Part shown: positions 28,103 through 37,127 of the stretch, piece by piece
How positions within the stretch are numbered: the first letter of the stretch is position 1
How the letters are laid out: every line of letters begins with the position of its first letter
Assembly: GCA_938040735.1 (NCBI GenBank)
Contig: CALHYE010000002.1
Location: 186,001 to 250,000 of the forward strand
DNA length: 64,000 nucleotides
Direction of reading: 5' to 3'
DNA from: an uncultured Bellilinea sp.
GTDB lineage: Bacteria; Chloroflexota; Anaerolineae; Anaerolineales; Anaerolineaceae
Notes under the pieces: model-generated
Seen by the model: only the letters and a program-made list of their open reading frames with translations
Databases searched by the model: none
What the model was told of the DNA's origin: nothing
Translations under genes and position numbers: made by a program

Positions 28103-29793
28103 TTTCAAGACGACTGAAACAACTCGTTTTCTTTTTTATCCTCCTGAGCCTATTTAGCGCTTGCACAGGGATAAGAACCTCTCCGGGCCAGAGTACGGGC
28201 GAAGTCCATGAGGCGGTAGGAATCCTTACTCCCACCGATACCCTTCAGGAGAATGCGGAATGGTGGAAGACTGCCGTTTTCTATCAGGTGTTTGTGCGCA
28301 GTTTTTACGATTCCGACGGAGATGGAATCGGCGATTTTCGCGGCCTGACCCAGAAGTTGGATTACTTGAACGATGGTGATCCTGAAACAGGTGGTGATTT
28401 AGGGATTACAGCTCTGTGGCTAATGCCCATTCACCCTTCGCCGTCCTATCACGGTTATGATGTAACCGATTATTACGATGTCAATCCGGATTACGGTAGT
28501 TTGGATGAATTTAAGGAATTTCTGCAGGCTGCTCACCGGCGCGGTATCCGAGTTATCATTGACCTGGTGATCAACCATACTTCTACCCAGCACCCCTGGT
28601 TCAAACAAGCGCTTGACTTACAATCACCGTATCATACTTATTACATCTGGCAGGATGAAAATCCCGGTTATAGCGGGCCGGATGGGCAAAAAGTCTGGCA
28701 TCGAGCGTCCAATGGAAAATATTATTACGCTCTTTTCTGGGATCAGATGCCCGATCTGAACCTGAAAAATCCGGCAGTAACCCAGGAAATTTACGAGATC
28801 GCCCGATTTTGGTTGAACGATGTAGGAGTGGATGGTTTTCGTTTGGATGCCGCCAAACACCTGATTGAAGAAGAAACCAAACAAGAAAACACGGCTTTAA
28901 CTCACGAATGGTTAGCCAACTTCCACGCTTATTACAAATCGCTCAACCCGCAAGCGATTACCGTAGGCGAGGTCTGGTCTAACAGTTTTGAGGCGGTGCG
29001 CTATGTTCGTAATTCCGAAATGGATATGGTGTTCAATTTTGATTTGGCGCGCTCCATCTTGAGCAATGTCAATCATCGGAATGCAGTATCTTTGGGCAAT
29101 ACTTTAACATTTGAAACGAGGTTATTCCCGTTGGGCAGCATGGGCATCTTCTTAACCAATCATGATCAAGACCGCGTGATGAGCGTCTTGATGAATGATA
29201 AGGATAAGGCGCGCCTCGCGGCATCGGTATATTTGACCAGTCCGGGAGTACCGTTTATTTATTATGGGGAAGAAATTGGTCTGACCGGTCAGGGTGATCA
29301 TCGCAATATTCGCACGCCGATGCACTGGTCGTCAGAAAGAATGGCTGGCTTTACCAGCGCAACTCCATGGTCATTTCCCAAAGCCGATTACATTGAGAAG
29401 AACGTTCAGAATCAGTTGGAAGATCCTGACTCATTACTGAGGTTTTATATTAACTTGCTAAGGATTCGTGACCAATCAGAAGCGCTCCAAGCCGGGAGGT
29501 TATATCCGTTGATCAGTTCTTCGCCTTCCATTCTGACCTATGCGCGCGTTGCTCAGAGCGATCAGGCGCTGATTATGTTGAATTTGAGTGATCAGCCGCA
29601 GGACAACGTGTTCCTCCGTTCGCTGGAAGGATTGAATCCCGGTAGATATCGTTTACAGCCGCTGGCGGGCAAAATGGTTGATGCCTTTGTTACAGTTGAA
29701 CAAAATGGGGCGATGGTTAATTTTCAATTCCCGGAAACAATTCTGGCCGGGGAAGTCTTAATTTATCAATTCATTCAAATACCAGAGGGCTAA
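28099..29793 (+). CDS. secreted GH13 alpha-amylase lipoprotein
   Basis: A 564-residue extracellular amylase anchored as a lipoprotein: the signal ends at SLFSAC (C22) and a linker runs to about 50. The GH13 domain starts at AVFYQVFVRSFYDSDGDGIGDF, a segment with the calcium-like DSDGDGIGD loop. Catalytic residues are D250 in GFRLDAAKH, E291 in VGEVWS and D356 in LTNHDQDR. The C-terminal beta domain is typical of oligo-glucosidase/amylase types (GH13 intermediate group). It should digest starch or glycogen at the cell surface, providing substrates for the importer. It starts by an ATGA overlap with the neopullulanase gene. Confidence 0.92.
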   Translation: MISRRLKQLVFFFILLSLFSACTGIRTSPGQSTGEVHEAVGILTPTDTLQENAEWWKTAVFYQVFVRSFYDSDGDGIGDFRGLTQKLDYLNDGDPETGGDLGITALWLMPIHPSPSYHGYDVTDYYDVNPDYGSLDEFKEFLQAAHRRGIRVIIDLVINHTSTQHPWFKQALDLQSPYHTYYIWQDENPGYSGPDGQKVWHRASNGKYYYALFWDQMPDLNLKNPAVTQEIYEIARFWLNDVGVDGFRLDAAKHLIEEETKQENTALTHEWLANFHAYYKSLNPQAITVGEVWSNSFEAVRYVRNSEMDMVFNFDLARSILSNVNHRNAVSLGNTLTFETRLFPLGSMGIFLTNHDQDRVMSVLMNDKDKARLAASVYLTSPGVPFIYYGEEIGLTGQGDHRNIRTPMHWSSERMAGFTSATPWSFPKADYIEKNVQNQLEDPDSLLRFYINLLRIRDQSEALQAGRLYPLISSSPSILTYARVAQSDQALIMLNLSDQPQDNVFLRSLEGLNPGRYRLQPLAGKMVDAFVTVEQNGAMVNFQFPETILAGEVLIYQFIQIPEG

Positions 29794-29817
29794 ACTACTT
29801 CGTCATGGAAGCAGCAA

Positions 29818-31995
29818 TTGCCTATGTTAGCCAGATTGCTTAACTTTCCTCTCCGTGCCTTACCCAAGTGGTGGAAACGCTGGCATACAATTTTCTTGAT
29901 TGTTTTGCTTTCCAGCTTAATCCATGCCTGGGCGGTCTGGCAGTTGCCGCTGGATGCGGATGAGCCGGTGTATATGCGGGCGGGAAGGGAGTATGCTCAA
30001 TTGATCCGAGAGGGGGATTGGAGAGGAATTGTCCAGTATGAACAAAATCAAGAACATCCTCCCTTGATCAAGTTGATGTACAGCTTACCGTTTTTGCTGA
30101 AGGGAGAGAGCGTCAACCCGGATTTTGAGTTTTATTTCAATCGCAGCGTCAATGCATTTTTTGGGATTTTACAGGTTTTTATTCTGGCGCTTTTTGATCC
30201 GCTTGCGGCATTCCTGCTGACCTTTCATTCTTATACTATCAAATACACCAGTCAGGTTTATCTGGAATCCTTTCCGTTGTTTGCCTCGCTGCTGGCAGTG
30301 TTGTTATTCCGAAGGTATTTTGAAGGCGAAGCGAAACGGGAAAATCCATTGCCATTGTGGATTTCAGCAGGAGCAATGGGCGCTGCAATTGCCGGAAAAT
30401 ATCCGTATGCCATGATGCTCGTCCCGATCGCCTTTTTGATCGGCCAGTTCCGCCGTAAAGTGGTCTGGCGAGAATTGATGGTATGGGGCGGGATTGTTGC
30501 AGTAACTTTTATGGTGTTAAATCCCTATTTGTGGAATGAGCCTTTCCGCAAGATTGTTGAGATCTTCGCTTTTCACCGCCAGTACACTCATGGGGGAGAT
30601 GTGCTGAGGGCTGCCTACCCGTGGTGGCAGCCAGTGATCTGGGTGGCAACTGCCTTGCCGTGGCATCCGCGCGTGTTCTTTTTCCTCACGCTGGATGAGT
30701 TTATTTTCTGGGCAGGGGCGGTTGGGCTGTATTTTTACGGACGAAAAGAACCGTGGCTGACAGGGTGGTTTGTTGTTCAATTTGCAATTTTACTGGTTTA
30801 TCCCACCAAATGGCCGCAATATTCTTTGATAGTCATCCCGGCGCTGTGCATGAGCGGATCGGGGTTGCTCAGATCGGCCTATGCGTGGATATTGGAGAAG
30901 GATCAATACTGGGATTATCTGGAAGAAATGCTGCCCAAACCGCCCAAAGTATTCTGGTGGTTGATCATCGGGTTTACGGGGTTGATTGTTATCGGAAAAG
31001 TGACCTATGAATATGATCAAGCTTTACTACGCCGCGGTTGGCAGCACTTAATGGTCCAGACCGCTCCATTGCCCTCCAATACCATTTACGATTTACACTT
31101 AAGATCAAACGGCGATATGATGATTGCTACCGCCCAAGGAGCAGCTTTATGGCATGTCAGCGAAGGTTCACCGTGGGGGGAGAACAGTCTCGTCTATAAC
31201 CGCCAAAATTCAGGGATTGGCGATGATCGCGTGCGAGCGGTCTACGAGGATCGGCAGGGCAATTTATGGTTTGGGACGGAAAGTGGCTTGAGTTGTCTTT
31301 GTAAAGGCGAATGGAAACAAATTCCAGAAGCAGGATTGTCGGAGCAAGTAGGCAAAGTTCGCTCCTTTGTTGAGGATACAAAGGATAATCTTTGGATAGG
31401 CACATTGAATGGCCTTTTTATGTGGGATGGATCACAGTTAATGTCGTATAGTCGAGCAGTCAATCCCCTGCCGGATCTTTACATTTTTGCTATTGCGCAT
31501 CAGATCGTCCATGATGAAGAATATTTATGGCTGGGAACCCAAAAAGGGGTTACTCGACTCAAACTTTCCGCTCAAACGATGGATAGTTGGGATTTCTCCT
31601 CACGTGATTTGGGTTGGGGAGGAGTCTCTCACCTGATTGTGGATACCCAAAATCGGGTATGGATCACTACGATTGGGGGCGGCATTGGACGTTGGGATGA
31701 CAAAGAGTGGACTTTTTATCGGTTAGGCAGCTCAAATTTACCTACCAGTGTGGTTAATAGCATCATTGAACAACCGGGTAAGGGATTTTGGCTCGGTCAT
31801 GGCTTCCCAACCGAACCGGGCGGATTGGTTAGCAAGTTTGATGGGGTAGATGAATGGACAATTTACCGGCAGAATAATTCCGGGTTCAACGGAGGGGAGC
31901 CCATGGCATTTGCTTTTGACCCAATCGGGAGGTTGTGGATTGGTACCGCTATAGATGGTTTGCAAATTTATGATCCGGCGTTAGCAAAACGATAA
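29818..31995 (+). CDS. GT39-like membrane glycosyltransferase fused to a two-component-type beta-propeller
   Basis: A 725-residue membrane protein of unusual design. Residues about 1-405 look like a GT-C/ArnT-PMT-type transferase: first helix, then an outside loop with the acidic DADEP motif, the EHPPLIKLMYSL segment typical of GT39, and about nine helices ending with a helix at about 380-400. Residues about 410-725 contain seven blade-like repeats with the form x-D-x-x-G-x-(L/V)-W-(I/F)-G-T-x-x-G-(L/V), for example GNLWFGTESGLSCL, DNLWIGTLNGLFMW and GRLWIGTAIDGLQIY. Such Reg_prop propellers are normally the periplasmic sensors of hybrid two-component systems. Role unknown; a surface glycan modifier with a glycan-reading domain is inference. 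TTG 29818 has GGAAG 6 nt upstream; ATG 29824 is an alternative. Confidence 0.78.
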   Translation: MPMLARLLNFPLRALPKWWKRWHTIFLIVLLSSLIHAWAVWQLPLDADEPVYMRAGREYAQLIREGDWRGIVQYEQNQEHPPLIKLMYSLPFLLKGESVNPDFEFYFNRSVNAFFGILQVFILALFDPLAAFLLTFHSYTIKYTSQVYLESFPLFASLLAVLLFRRYFEGEAKRENPLPLWISAGAMGAAIAGKYPYAMMLVPIAFLIGQFRRKVVWRELMVWGGIVAVTFMVLNPYLWNEPFRKIVEIFAFHRQYTHGGDVLRAAYPWWQPVIWVATALPWHPRVFFFLTLDEFIFWAGAVGLYFYGRKEPWLTGWFVVQFAILLVYPTKWPQYSLIVIPALCMSGSGLLRSAYAWILEKDQYWDYLEEMLPKPPKVFWWLIIGFTGLIVIGKVTYEYDQALLRRGWQHLMVQTAPLPSNTIYDLHLRSNGDMMIATAQGAALWHVSEGSPWGENSLVYNRQNSGIGDDRVRAVYEDRQGNLWFGTESGLSCLCKGEWKQIPEAGLSEQVGKVRSFVEDTKDNLWIGTLNGLFMWDGSQLMSYSRAVNPLPDLYIFAIAHQIVHDEEYLWLGTQKGVTRLKLSAQTMDSWDFSSRDLGWGGVSHLIVDTQNRVWITTIGGGIGRWDDKEWTFYRLGSSNLPTSVVNSIIEQPGKGFWLGHGFPTEPGGLVSKFDGVDEWTIYRQNNSGFNGGEPMAFAFDPIGRLWIGTAIDGLQIYDPALAKR

Positions 31996-32020
31996 ATCAT
32001 GATGTAAGGAGGATGAGAAG

Positions 32021-35000
32021 ATGAAAATTACCCACCGTTTCCTGTTTATTTTTATTGCGCTGGTTCTGGCAATTTCAGCTTGTCAACCCCAGCCTGTTCC
32101 AACGGCAGTTCCGACACAGCCGGTTATCGTAGGCACCCCGCAAATTGAAGAGCCTACGCCCACACCGCCAACGGAAGTGGCGGAGGATGTGCTATACCTC
32201 AATCTAATGTGGCATCAGCACCAGCCGCTCTATTACAAGGATGAAAATGGGGTGTATACCCGCCCGTGGGTTCGGGTTCATGCTACCAAAGATTATTATG
32301 ATATGGCTTATCTGGTTTCTCAGTATCCGAATGTGAAGGTTACATTTAACCTCACCCCGGTGTTGTTGCGCCAACTGGAGGATTTCGTCAACAATGGCGC
32401 AAAAGACCTTTATTGGGTGATGACTGAGAAACCGGCTAACCAGTTAACCGAAGAGGAAAAACGCTTTATTCTTCAACGCTTTTATGATGCCAACTGGGAC
32501 AAGTTGATCGGGCGTTACCCGCGTTACAAAGAATTGCTACAAAAGCGCGGCGGAACCGATGCGGAAGCGATTCAAAATGCGTTGAATACCTTTACCGAAC
32601 AGGATTTCCGCGACCTGCAAATCTGGTGGAATCTGGTCTGGTTCGACCCGATGTTCCTCAATCAACCGCCGTTGAGAGATTTGGTTGAAAAAGGTCAGAA
32701 TTTTACAGAAGAGGATAAGGTTGTTCTCTTTCAAGAAGTGCGGCGGGTGATGGCGGAAATCATCCCTCTCCACCGGCAATTGCAGGAAGCCGGTCAAATC
32801 GAAGTCACCACTACCCCCTATGCTCACCCGATTTTACCCCTGCTGATTGATACTAATTTACAGGCAAAAGGCAACCCGGGCTCGGATTTGCCCCAGAAGT
32901 TTTCCTACCCACAAGATGCACTGACACACTTACAGCGTAGCGTTGCCCTGTATGAAGAAAATTTTGGACAGCCTCCCCGCGGACTATGGCCAGGCGAGGG
33001 GGCAGTGGCGCAAATCATGGTGCCCTTCGTTCTGCGGGCTGGTTACTCATGGATGGCAACCGGTGAACCAGTTCTGGCAAAATCGTTAGGACTGGATGCC
33101 TTCACCCGAGATAGTAAAGAAACCGTAAATCAACCGGATGAACTCTATCGTCCCTACTATGTGACGAATCAGGCCGGCGATAAGCTGGCGGTGTTCTTCC
33201 GAGACGGCGTCCTGTCGGATAAGATTGGCTTCACCTATTCAGGCGTTTCTGGAACGGCAGCGGCAAAGGACCTGATCCAGCGATTAGAAAACATCCGCGC
33301 AAAGTTGAAAGAGCAAAATGCTGAGGGACCGCATATCGTTTCGATTATTCTGGATGGGGAAAATGCCTGGGAATATTACGATCATGACGGCATTGAATTC
33401 CTCAGCACCTTTTACCAATTACTTTCTGAAAGTGAAACCATCCGTACCATTACACCCAGCGAGTACATCCAAAAATTCCCCGACCAGCGGCTGATACAAG
33501 ACCTCTTTCCGGGAGCTTGGTTTAGCCCGAATTATGATACCTGGATTGGCGAAGCAGAAGAAAACACGGCCTGGGAATATCTGCGTCAAACGAGAGAGGT
33601 GCTGGCGAAATACGACATTTCCAAAGTCCGGCAGGCGCCTGCTGAAAAAATTGAAACTGCGTTGGATTATATGCTGCTTGCCGAAGGTTCGGACTGGTTC
33701 TGGTGGTACGGAGCTGATCAGGACTCGGGCCAGGATGAGTATTTTGATCTGGGCTTCCGTGAATTGCTGCGAAAAGTATTTGAAACTCTCGGTGAATCGG
33801 TACCGACATTTATAGATGTGCCAATCATTCAAGCGCGCCCGGTGAGCGCTGAAACACCGCTTCAGGGTCTTTCCACGCCGACTATTGATGGAACGATTGG
33901 AGCGGGAGAATGGGACAAGGCGGCTTACTATCCGGCTGGTGAGGGAGATCAACTGGCGGGATTTGCATATGCGATGGATGCCAACAACCTTTACATACGA
34001 GTGGATGCAGCCAGCGGCGGGGCAATGGCGCGTACGCTAGAATTGCCGCTTGTCATTTATTTACAGGACCGTCGTTTCAAGTCCAGTTATCCCTATACCT
34101 TGGCCGAAACACCGGGGCTGTTGGGCATGGCGGCCAGTTATGCACTGATGTGGAATGGCGGCACAAACCTGCGAATTTATAATGCCGGTGAGGTTGGTTG
34201 GACAGAAGGAGAGACGGTTGGTTTGGCGGCTTCAAGTGCAGGTGTGTTGGAAATTTCTTTGCCGCTGTCTTTGTTGGGTGAGTTTGAAACCGGCGATGAA
34301 TATCGCTTCTTCATCGGCGTAGGAGCAAATCAGACGCTCTTCCCGCAAAAAGGGCCGGCCCAATTTGTGATTCCGGATCTAGGTCTTTCGACCGTCTTGT
34401 TTGAGGTGGAAGATGCGGAAGGGGATGATTACGGCCCGGGTACTTACACCTATCCAACCGATGCGGTCTTCCAGAACAAAGCGTTTGACCTCAAGTCCTT
34501 CCGAGTTTCTTATGACGAGAACAATTTGATTTTCCGGGTTGGTTTTTACGGCCCTATCCCCAATCCATGGGGTTCTCCCAATGGTTTGGCGATACAAACC
34601 ATTGACATCTACATTGATCAAGATCCCGGCAGCGGCACAGGAGCGCGTTTATTGTTGCCGGGCCGCAATGCAGCCCTAACCAGCGGGAATGGCTGGGATT
34701 ATGCCCTCTGGCTGGAAGGCTGGACGCCGCAAGTGCTGATCCCTCAGAGTGAGACTCTCGAACCGGTGCAGGCCAGCGAAATTAGCATGAAGATTCTGGT
34801 TGATCCTGCAGCCCGCACCGTCACGGTGCGTGTGCCGCGAGCTGCGCTGGGAAGTGGAGATCCCTCTGCATGGGGCTTTGTGGTGGCGGCGCTGGGGCAG
34901 GAAGGCTACCCGTCGGCTGGGGTGTGGAGAGTGCGGGATGTTGAGCAAAAATCGGCTCAGTGGCGATTCGGCGGTGCGCCGAGTGATGGCCGGCGCAACC

Positions 35001-35146
35001 ACACCCGCATCATTGACCTGATCTGGCCGGCCGATAGCCAGACCAGTCAGGAGGTGATGCTAAGCAGCACCTATCCGCCCAGTTCAGCAGACCCCGGCAC
35101 ATTGTCCGCAGATGAGTTTGCACAGATTGAGTTGCTTAGACCGTAA
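32021..35146 (+). CDS. GH57 alpha-glucan hydrolase lipoprotein (amylopullulanase-like)
   Basis: A 1041-residue secreted lipoprotein: signal to AISAC (C21) and a Pro/Thr-rich linker to about 57. The GH57 domain has LYLNLMWHQHQPLYYKDENG (region 1), VKVTFNLTPVLLRQLED, E326 in GLWPGEGAV (nucleophile region) and D445 in IILDGENAWEYYDHDG. After about 610 come a CBM9/DOMON-like module and a second module (about 785-1020) resembling the glucodextranase-type C-terminal domain found in archaeal amylopullulanases. It should degrade starch or pullulan outside the cell. It follows the propeller gene by 25 bp, has AAGGAGG before its ATG, and ends the operon at a strong hairpin. Confidence 0.9.
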   Translation: MKITHRFLFIFIALVLAISACQPQPVPTAVPTQPVIVGTPQIEEPTPTPPTEVAEDVLYLNLMWHQHQPLYYKDENGVYTRPWVRVHATKDYYDMAYLVSQYPNVKVTFNLTPVLLRQLEDFVNNGAKDLYWVMTEKPANQLTEEEKRFILQRFYDANWDKLIGRYPRYKELLQKRGGTDAEAIQNALNTFTEQDFRDLQIWWNLVWFDPMFLNQPPLRDLVEKGQNFTEEDKVVLFQEVRRVMAEIIPLHRQLQEAGQIEVTTTPYAHPILPLLIDTNLQAKGNPGSDLPQKFSYPQDALTHLQRSVALYEENFGQPPRGLWPGEGAVAQIMVPFVLRAGYSWMATGEPVLAKSLGLDAFTRDSKETVNQPDELYRPYYVTNQAGDKLAVFFRDGVLSDKIGFTYSGVSGTAAAKDLIQRLENIRAKLKEQNAEGPHIVSIILDGENAWEYYDHDGIEFLSTFYQLLSESETIRTITPSEYIQKFPDQRLIQDLFPGAWFSPNYDTWIGEAEENTAWEYLRQTREVLAKYDISKVRQAPAEKIETALDYMLLAEGSDWFWWYGADQDSGQDEYFDLGFRELLRKVFETLGESVPTFIDVPIIQARPVSAETPLQGLSTPTIDGTIGAGEWDKAAYYPAGEGDQLAGFAYAMDANNLYIRVDAASGGAMARTLELPLVIYLQDRRFKSSYPYTLAETPGLLGMAASYALMWNGGTNLRIYNAGEVGWTEGETVGLAASSAGVLEISLPLSLLGEFETGDEYRFFIGVGANQTLFPQKGPAQFVIPDLGLSTVLFEVEDAEGDDYGPGTYTYPTDAVFQNKAFDLKSFRVSYDENNLIFRVGFYGPIPNPWGSPNGLAIQTIDIYIDQDPGSGTGARLLLPGRNAALTSGNGWDYALWLEGWTPQVLIPQSETLEPVQASEISMKILVDPAARTVTVRVPRAALGSGDPSAWGFVVAALGQEGYPSAGVWRVRDVEQKSAQWRFGGAPSDGRRNHTRIIDLIWPADSQTSQEVMLSSTYPPSSADPGTLSADEFAQIELLRP

Positions 35147-35171
35147 AGGTTTTCGGTGAATTCCAGTTAAC

Positions 35172-35210
35172 CTGCAAGGGCTTTGAGTTACCAAAGCCCT
35201 TGCAGATTTG
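35172..35210 (+). terminator. terminator of the alpha-glucan operon
   Basis: A perfect 14-bp stem (35172-35185 with 35192-35205, 6-nt loop) is followed by ATTTGTTGG. The T tract is interrupted but the stem is strong and the location, 26 bp after the GH57 stop, is right. Confidence 0.8.
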
Positions 35211-35264
35211 TTGGCTGGTTTGCGTTGAACCTCAGGTTAAATTCGATACGGTTGGAAACCCAAA

Positions 35265-35273
35265 TGGTATACT
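35265..35273 (+). promoter_or_regulatory. extended -10 of the TGS-uridine kinase gene
   Basis: TGG followed by TATACT (35268-35273), leaving a leader of about 39 nt before the ATG. No clear -35 is seen. Confidence 0.45.
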
Positions 35274-35318
35274 GATTTTTGTCTATAAACATTTTTTACG
35301 GAGCATTCTCAAGCGAAC

Positions 35319-37043
35319 ATGAGCGATCCAAGCCAATCTCCTATCACGTTTATCAAACCGCGGGATGAGGTTGAAATTCATCTACCCGATGGCAGGGTGC
35401 TGCAAGGAAGACGGAATACGCCGGTCGTTGAATTCTTGAAAGCGCTGCCTGAATGGGATGATCCTTTGATTGTTGGAGCGATTGTCAACCATGAATTGCG
35501 GGAATTGACCTATCCAATCACAATTGAATCGAAAGTTACCCCGCTCACCATGGCCAGCGCGGATGGCGCGCGCATCTACCGTCGTTCACTCACTTTCCTG
35601 TTAGAAGCGGTCTTTGAGGAACTTTTCCCGAATGCCACTTTAACGGTTGATCATTCGGTTACCTCAGGCGGATATTACTGTCAGGTAGGCGGAAGAGTTC
35701 CGCTCAGCGATGGGGAATTAAGGCGTTTAGAAACTCGAATGCTTGAATTGGTAAAACAGGATTTGCCGTTCGAGCGTTTGACGGTTCCGCTTAGCGAAGC
35801 CATCCAATACTTTGAATCGAAAGGCCATCAGGATAAAGTAAGTTTGTTGAGATACCGGCATCGCGGTACGCTGGTTTTGTATCAATTGGGCTCACACCGC
35901 GATTATCATCACGGATACATGGTGCCTTCTACCGGCTTTTTACGCTGGTTTGGGCTAAGAGCCATGGACGATGGTTTTATCCTTCAATACCCGCGTCGTC
36001 ATGCCCCAAAAGAATTGCTGCCCCTGCCGGACTTCTCGGTTCTACTGAAGACTTTTAAGCAATACGGGGCATGGCTGGCTCATCTTGGAATTGACAATGT
36101 TGGCGCTTTGAATGACGCCATCTCCGCCGATCGCATTCGTGAGATTATTCTGGTTTCCGAAGCTTTGCATGAGCAGAAAATTGCCGAAATTGCGCGGGAA
36201 ATTGTCCGGCGCGCCGAACAAACCCGCATCATCCTGATTGCTGGGCCGTCCTCTTCCGGTAAGACCACCTTTGCAAAACGACTTTCAATTCAATTGCTGG
36301 CTTATGGGCTATCCCCCTTTGCTCTTGAGATGGATAATTATTTTGTGGATCGGGAATATACCCCCAGGGATGAAAATGGAGATTATGATTTTGAGGCGTT
36401 GGAAGCCCTGGATATTCACCGACTGGAACAGGATTTAACCAGATTAATTCAAGGCGAAGAAGTCCAATTACGCCGCTTCGATTTCAGGGAGGGCAAAAGT
36501 TATCCGGGGGAAAATGTCCGTCTGGAAAAAGACCAGATGGTGATTTTGGAGGGGATTCATGGTTTGAATCCGCGCCTGTTGCCAAATTTTCCATCAGAAC
36601 AGACTTTTCGGATTTATGTATCTTGTTTGACCCAATTGAATCTGGATCGTCACAACCGCATTTCCACGACCGATACCCGCCTCTTGCGAAGGATTGTGAG
36701 AGATGCCCGTGAACGGGGGTACTCGGCGCAGGAAACTATCGGACGCTGGGAATCGGTGCGGCGGGGTGAAAAGAATTACATCTTTCCCTACCAAGAAAAT
36801 GCCGATGAAATATTCAATTCCGCATTGGTTTACGAACTCTCCGCGCTTAAGCCGCTGGCCGAGCCATTATTGCGTCAAGTGCCGTATGGCACACCGGAAT
36901 ATATTGAGGCTAAACGACTGCTGGCGTTTATTGAGTGGTTTTTACCGCTCGAAATGGACTTGATTCCGGACAATTCTATTTTGAGGGAATTCGTGGGAGG
37001 TTCAATTTTGCGAGAATTCAAAATTTGGAGGAAATCGGAGTAA
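35319..37043 (+). CDS. TGS-domain uridine kinase-like protein
   Basis: A 574-residue cytoplasmic protein with three parts. Residues about 12-75 form a TGS-like domain, 80-240 resemble the threonyl-tRNA synthetase second additional domain (SGGYYCQVGGRVPLSDGELRRLE), and about 290-500 are a uridine kinase/phosphoribulokinase fold with the P-loop AGPSSSGKTTF near 309-317. A D-N-Y motif (EMDNYFVDRE) and VILEGIHGLNP support nucleoside kinase chemistry. This architecture recurs in several bacterial phyla and is annotated as nucleoside kinase; the acceptor is not known from sequence. It is a single-gene unit bounded by a promoter and terminator. Confidence 0.85.
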   Translation: MSDPSQSPITFIKPRDEVEIHLPDGRVLQGRRNTPVVEFLKALPEWDDPLIVGAIVNHELRELTYPITIESKVTPLTMASADGARIYRRSLTFLLEAVFEELFPNATLTVDHSVTSGGYYCQVGGRVPLSDGELRRLETRMLELVKQDLPFERLTVPLSEAIQYFESKGHQDKVSLLRYRHRGTLVLYQLGSHRDYHHGYMVPSTGFLRWFGLRAMDDGFILQYPRRHAPKELLPLPDFSVLLKTFKQYGAWLAHLGIDNVGALNDAISADRIREIILVSEALHEQKIAEIAREIVRRAEQTRIILIAGPSSSGKTTFAKRLSIQLLAYGLSPFALEMDNYFVDREYTPRDENGDYDFEALEALDIHRLEQDLTRLIQGEEVQLRRFDFREGKSYPGENVRLEKDQMVILEGIHGLNPRLLPNFPSEQTFRIYVSCLTQLNLDRHNRISTTDTRLLRRIVRDARERGYSAQETIGRWESVRRGEKNYIFPYQENADEIFNSALVYELSALKPLAEPLLRQVPYGTPEYIEAKRLLAFIEWFLPLEMDLIPDNSILREFVGGSILREFKIWRKSE

Positions 37044-37068
37044 CGACCTTCTGGATCTTGAACAAATC

Positions 37069-37098
37069 AAAAACGAGCCGTTGTTTGGGCTCGTTTTT
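37069..37098. terminator. bidirectional terminator between converging genes
   Basis: An 11-bp perfect stem with A5 on the left and T5 on the right (37069-37079 with 37088-37098, loop 37080-37087). It can stop the uridine kinase transcript on the plus strand and the aminotransferase transcript on the minus strand. Confidence 0.88.
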
Positions 37099-37127
37099 AA
37101 TTTTGGGTTCAGGAATCCTTGATCTGG

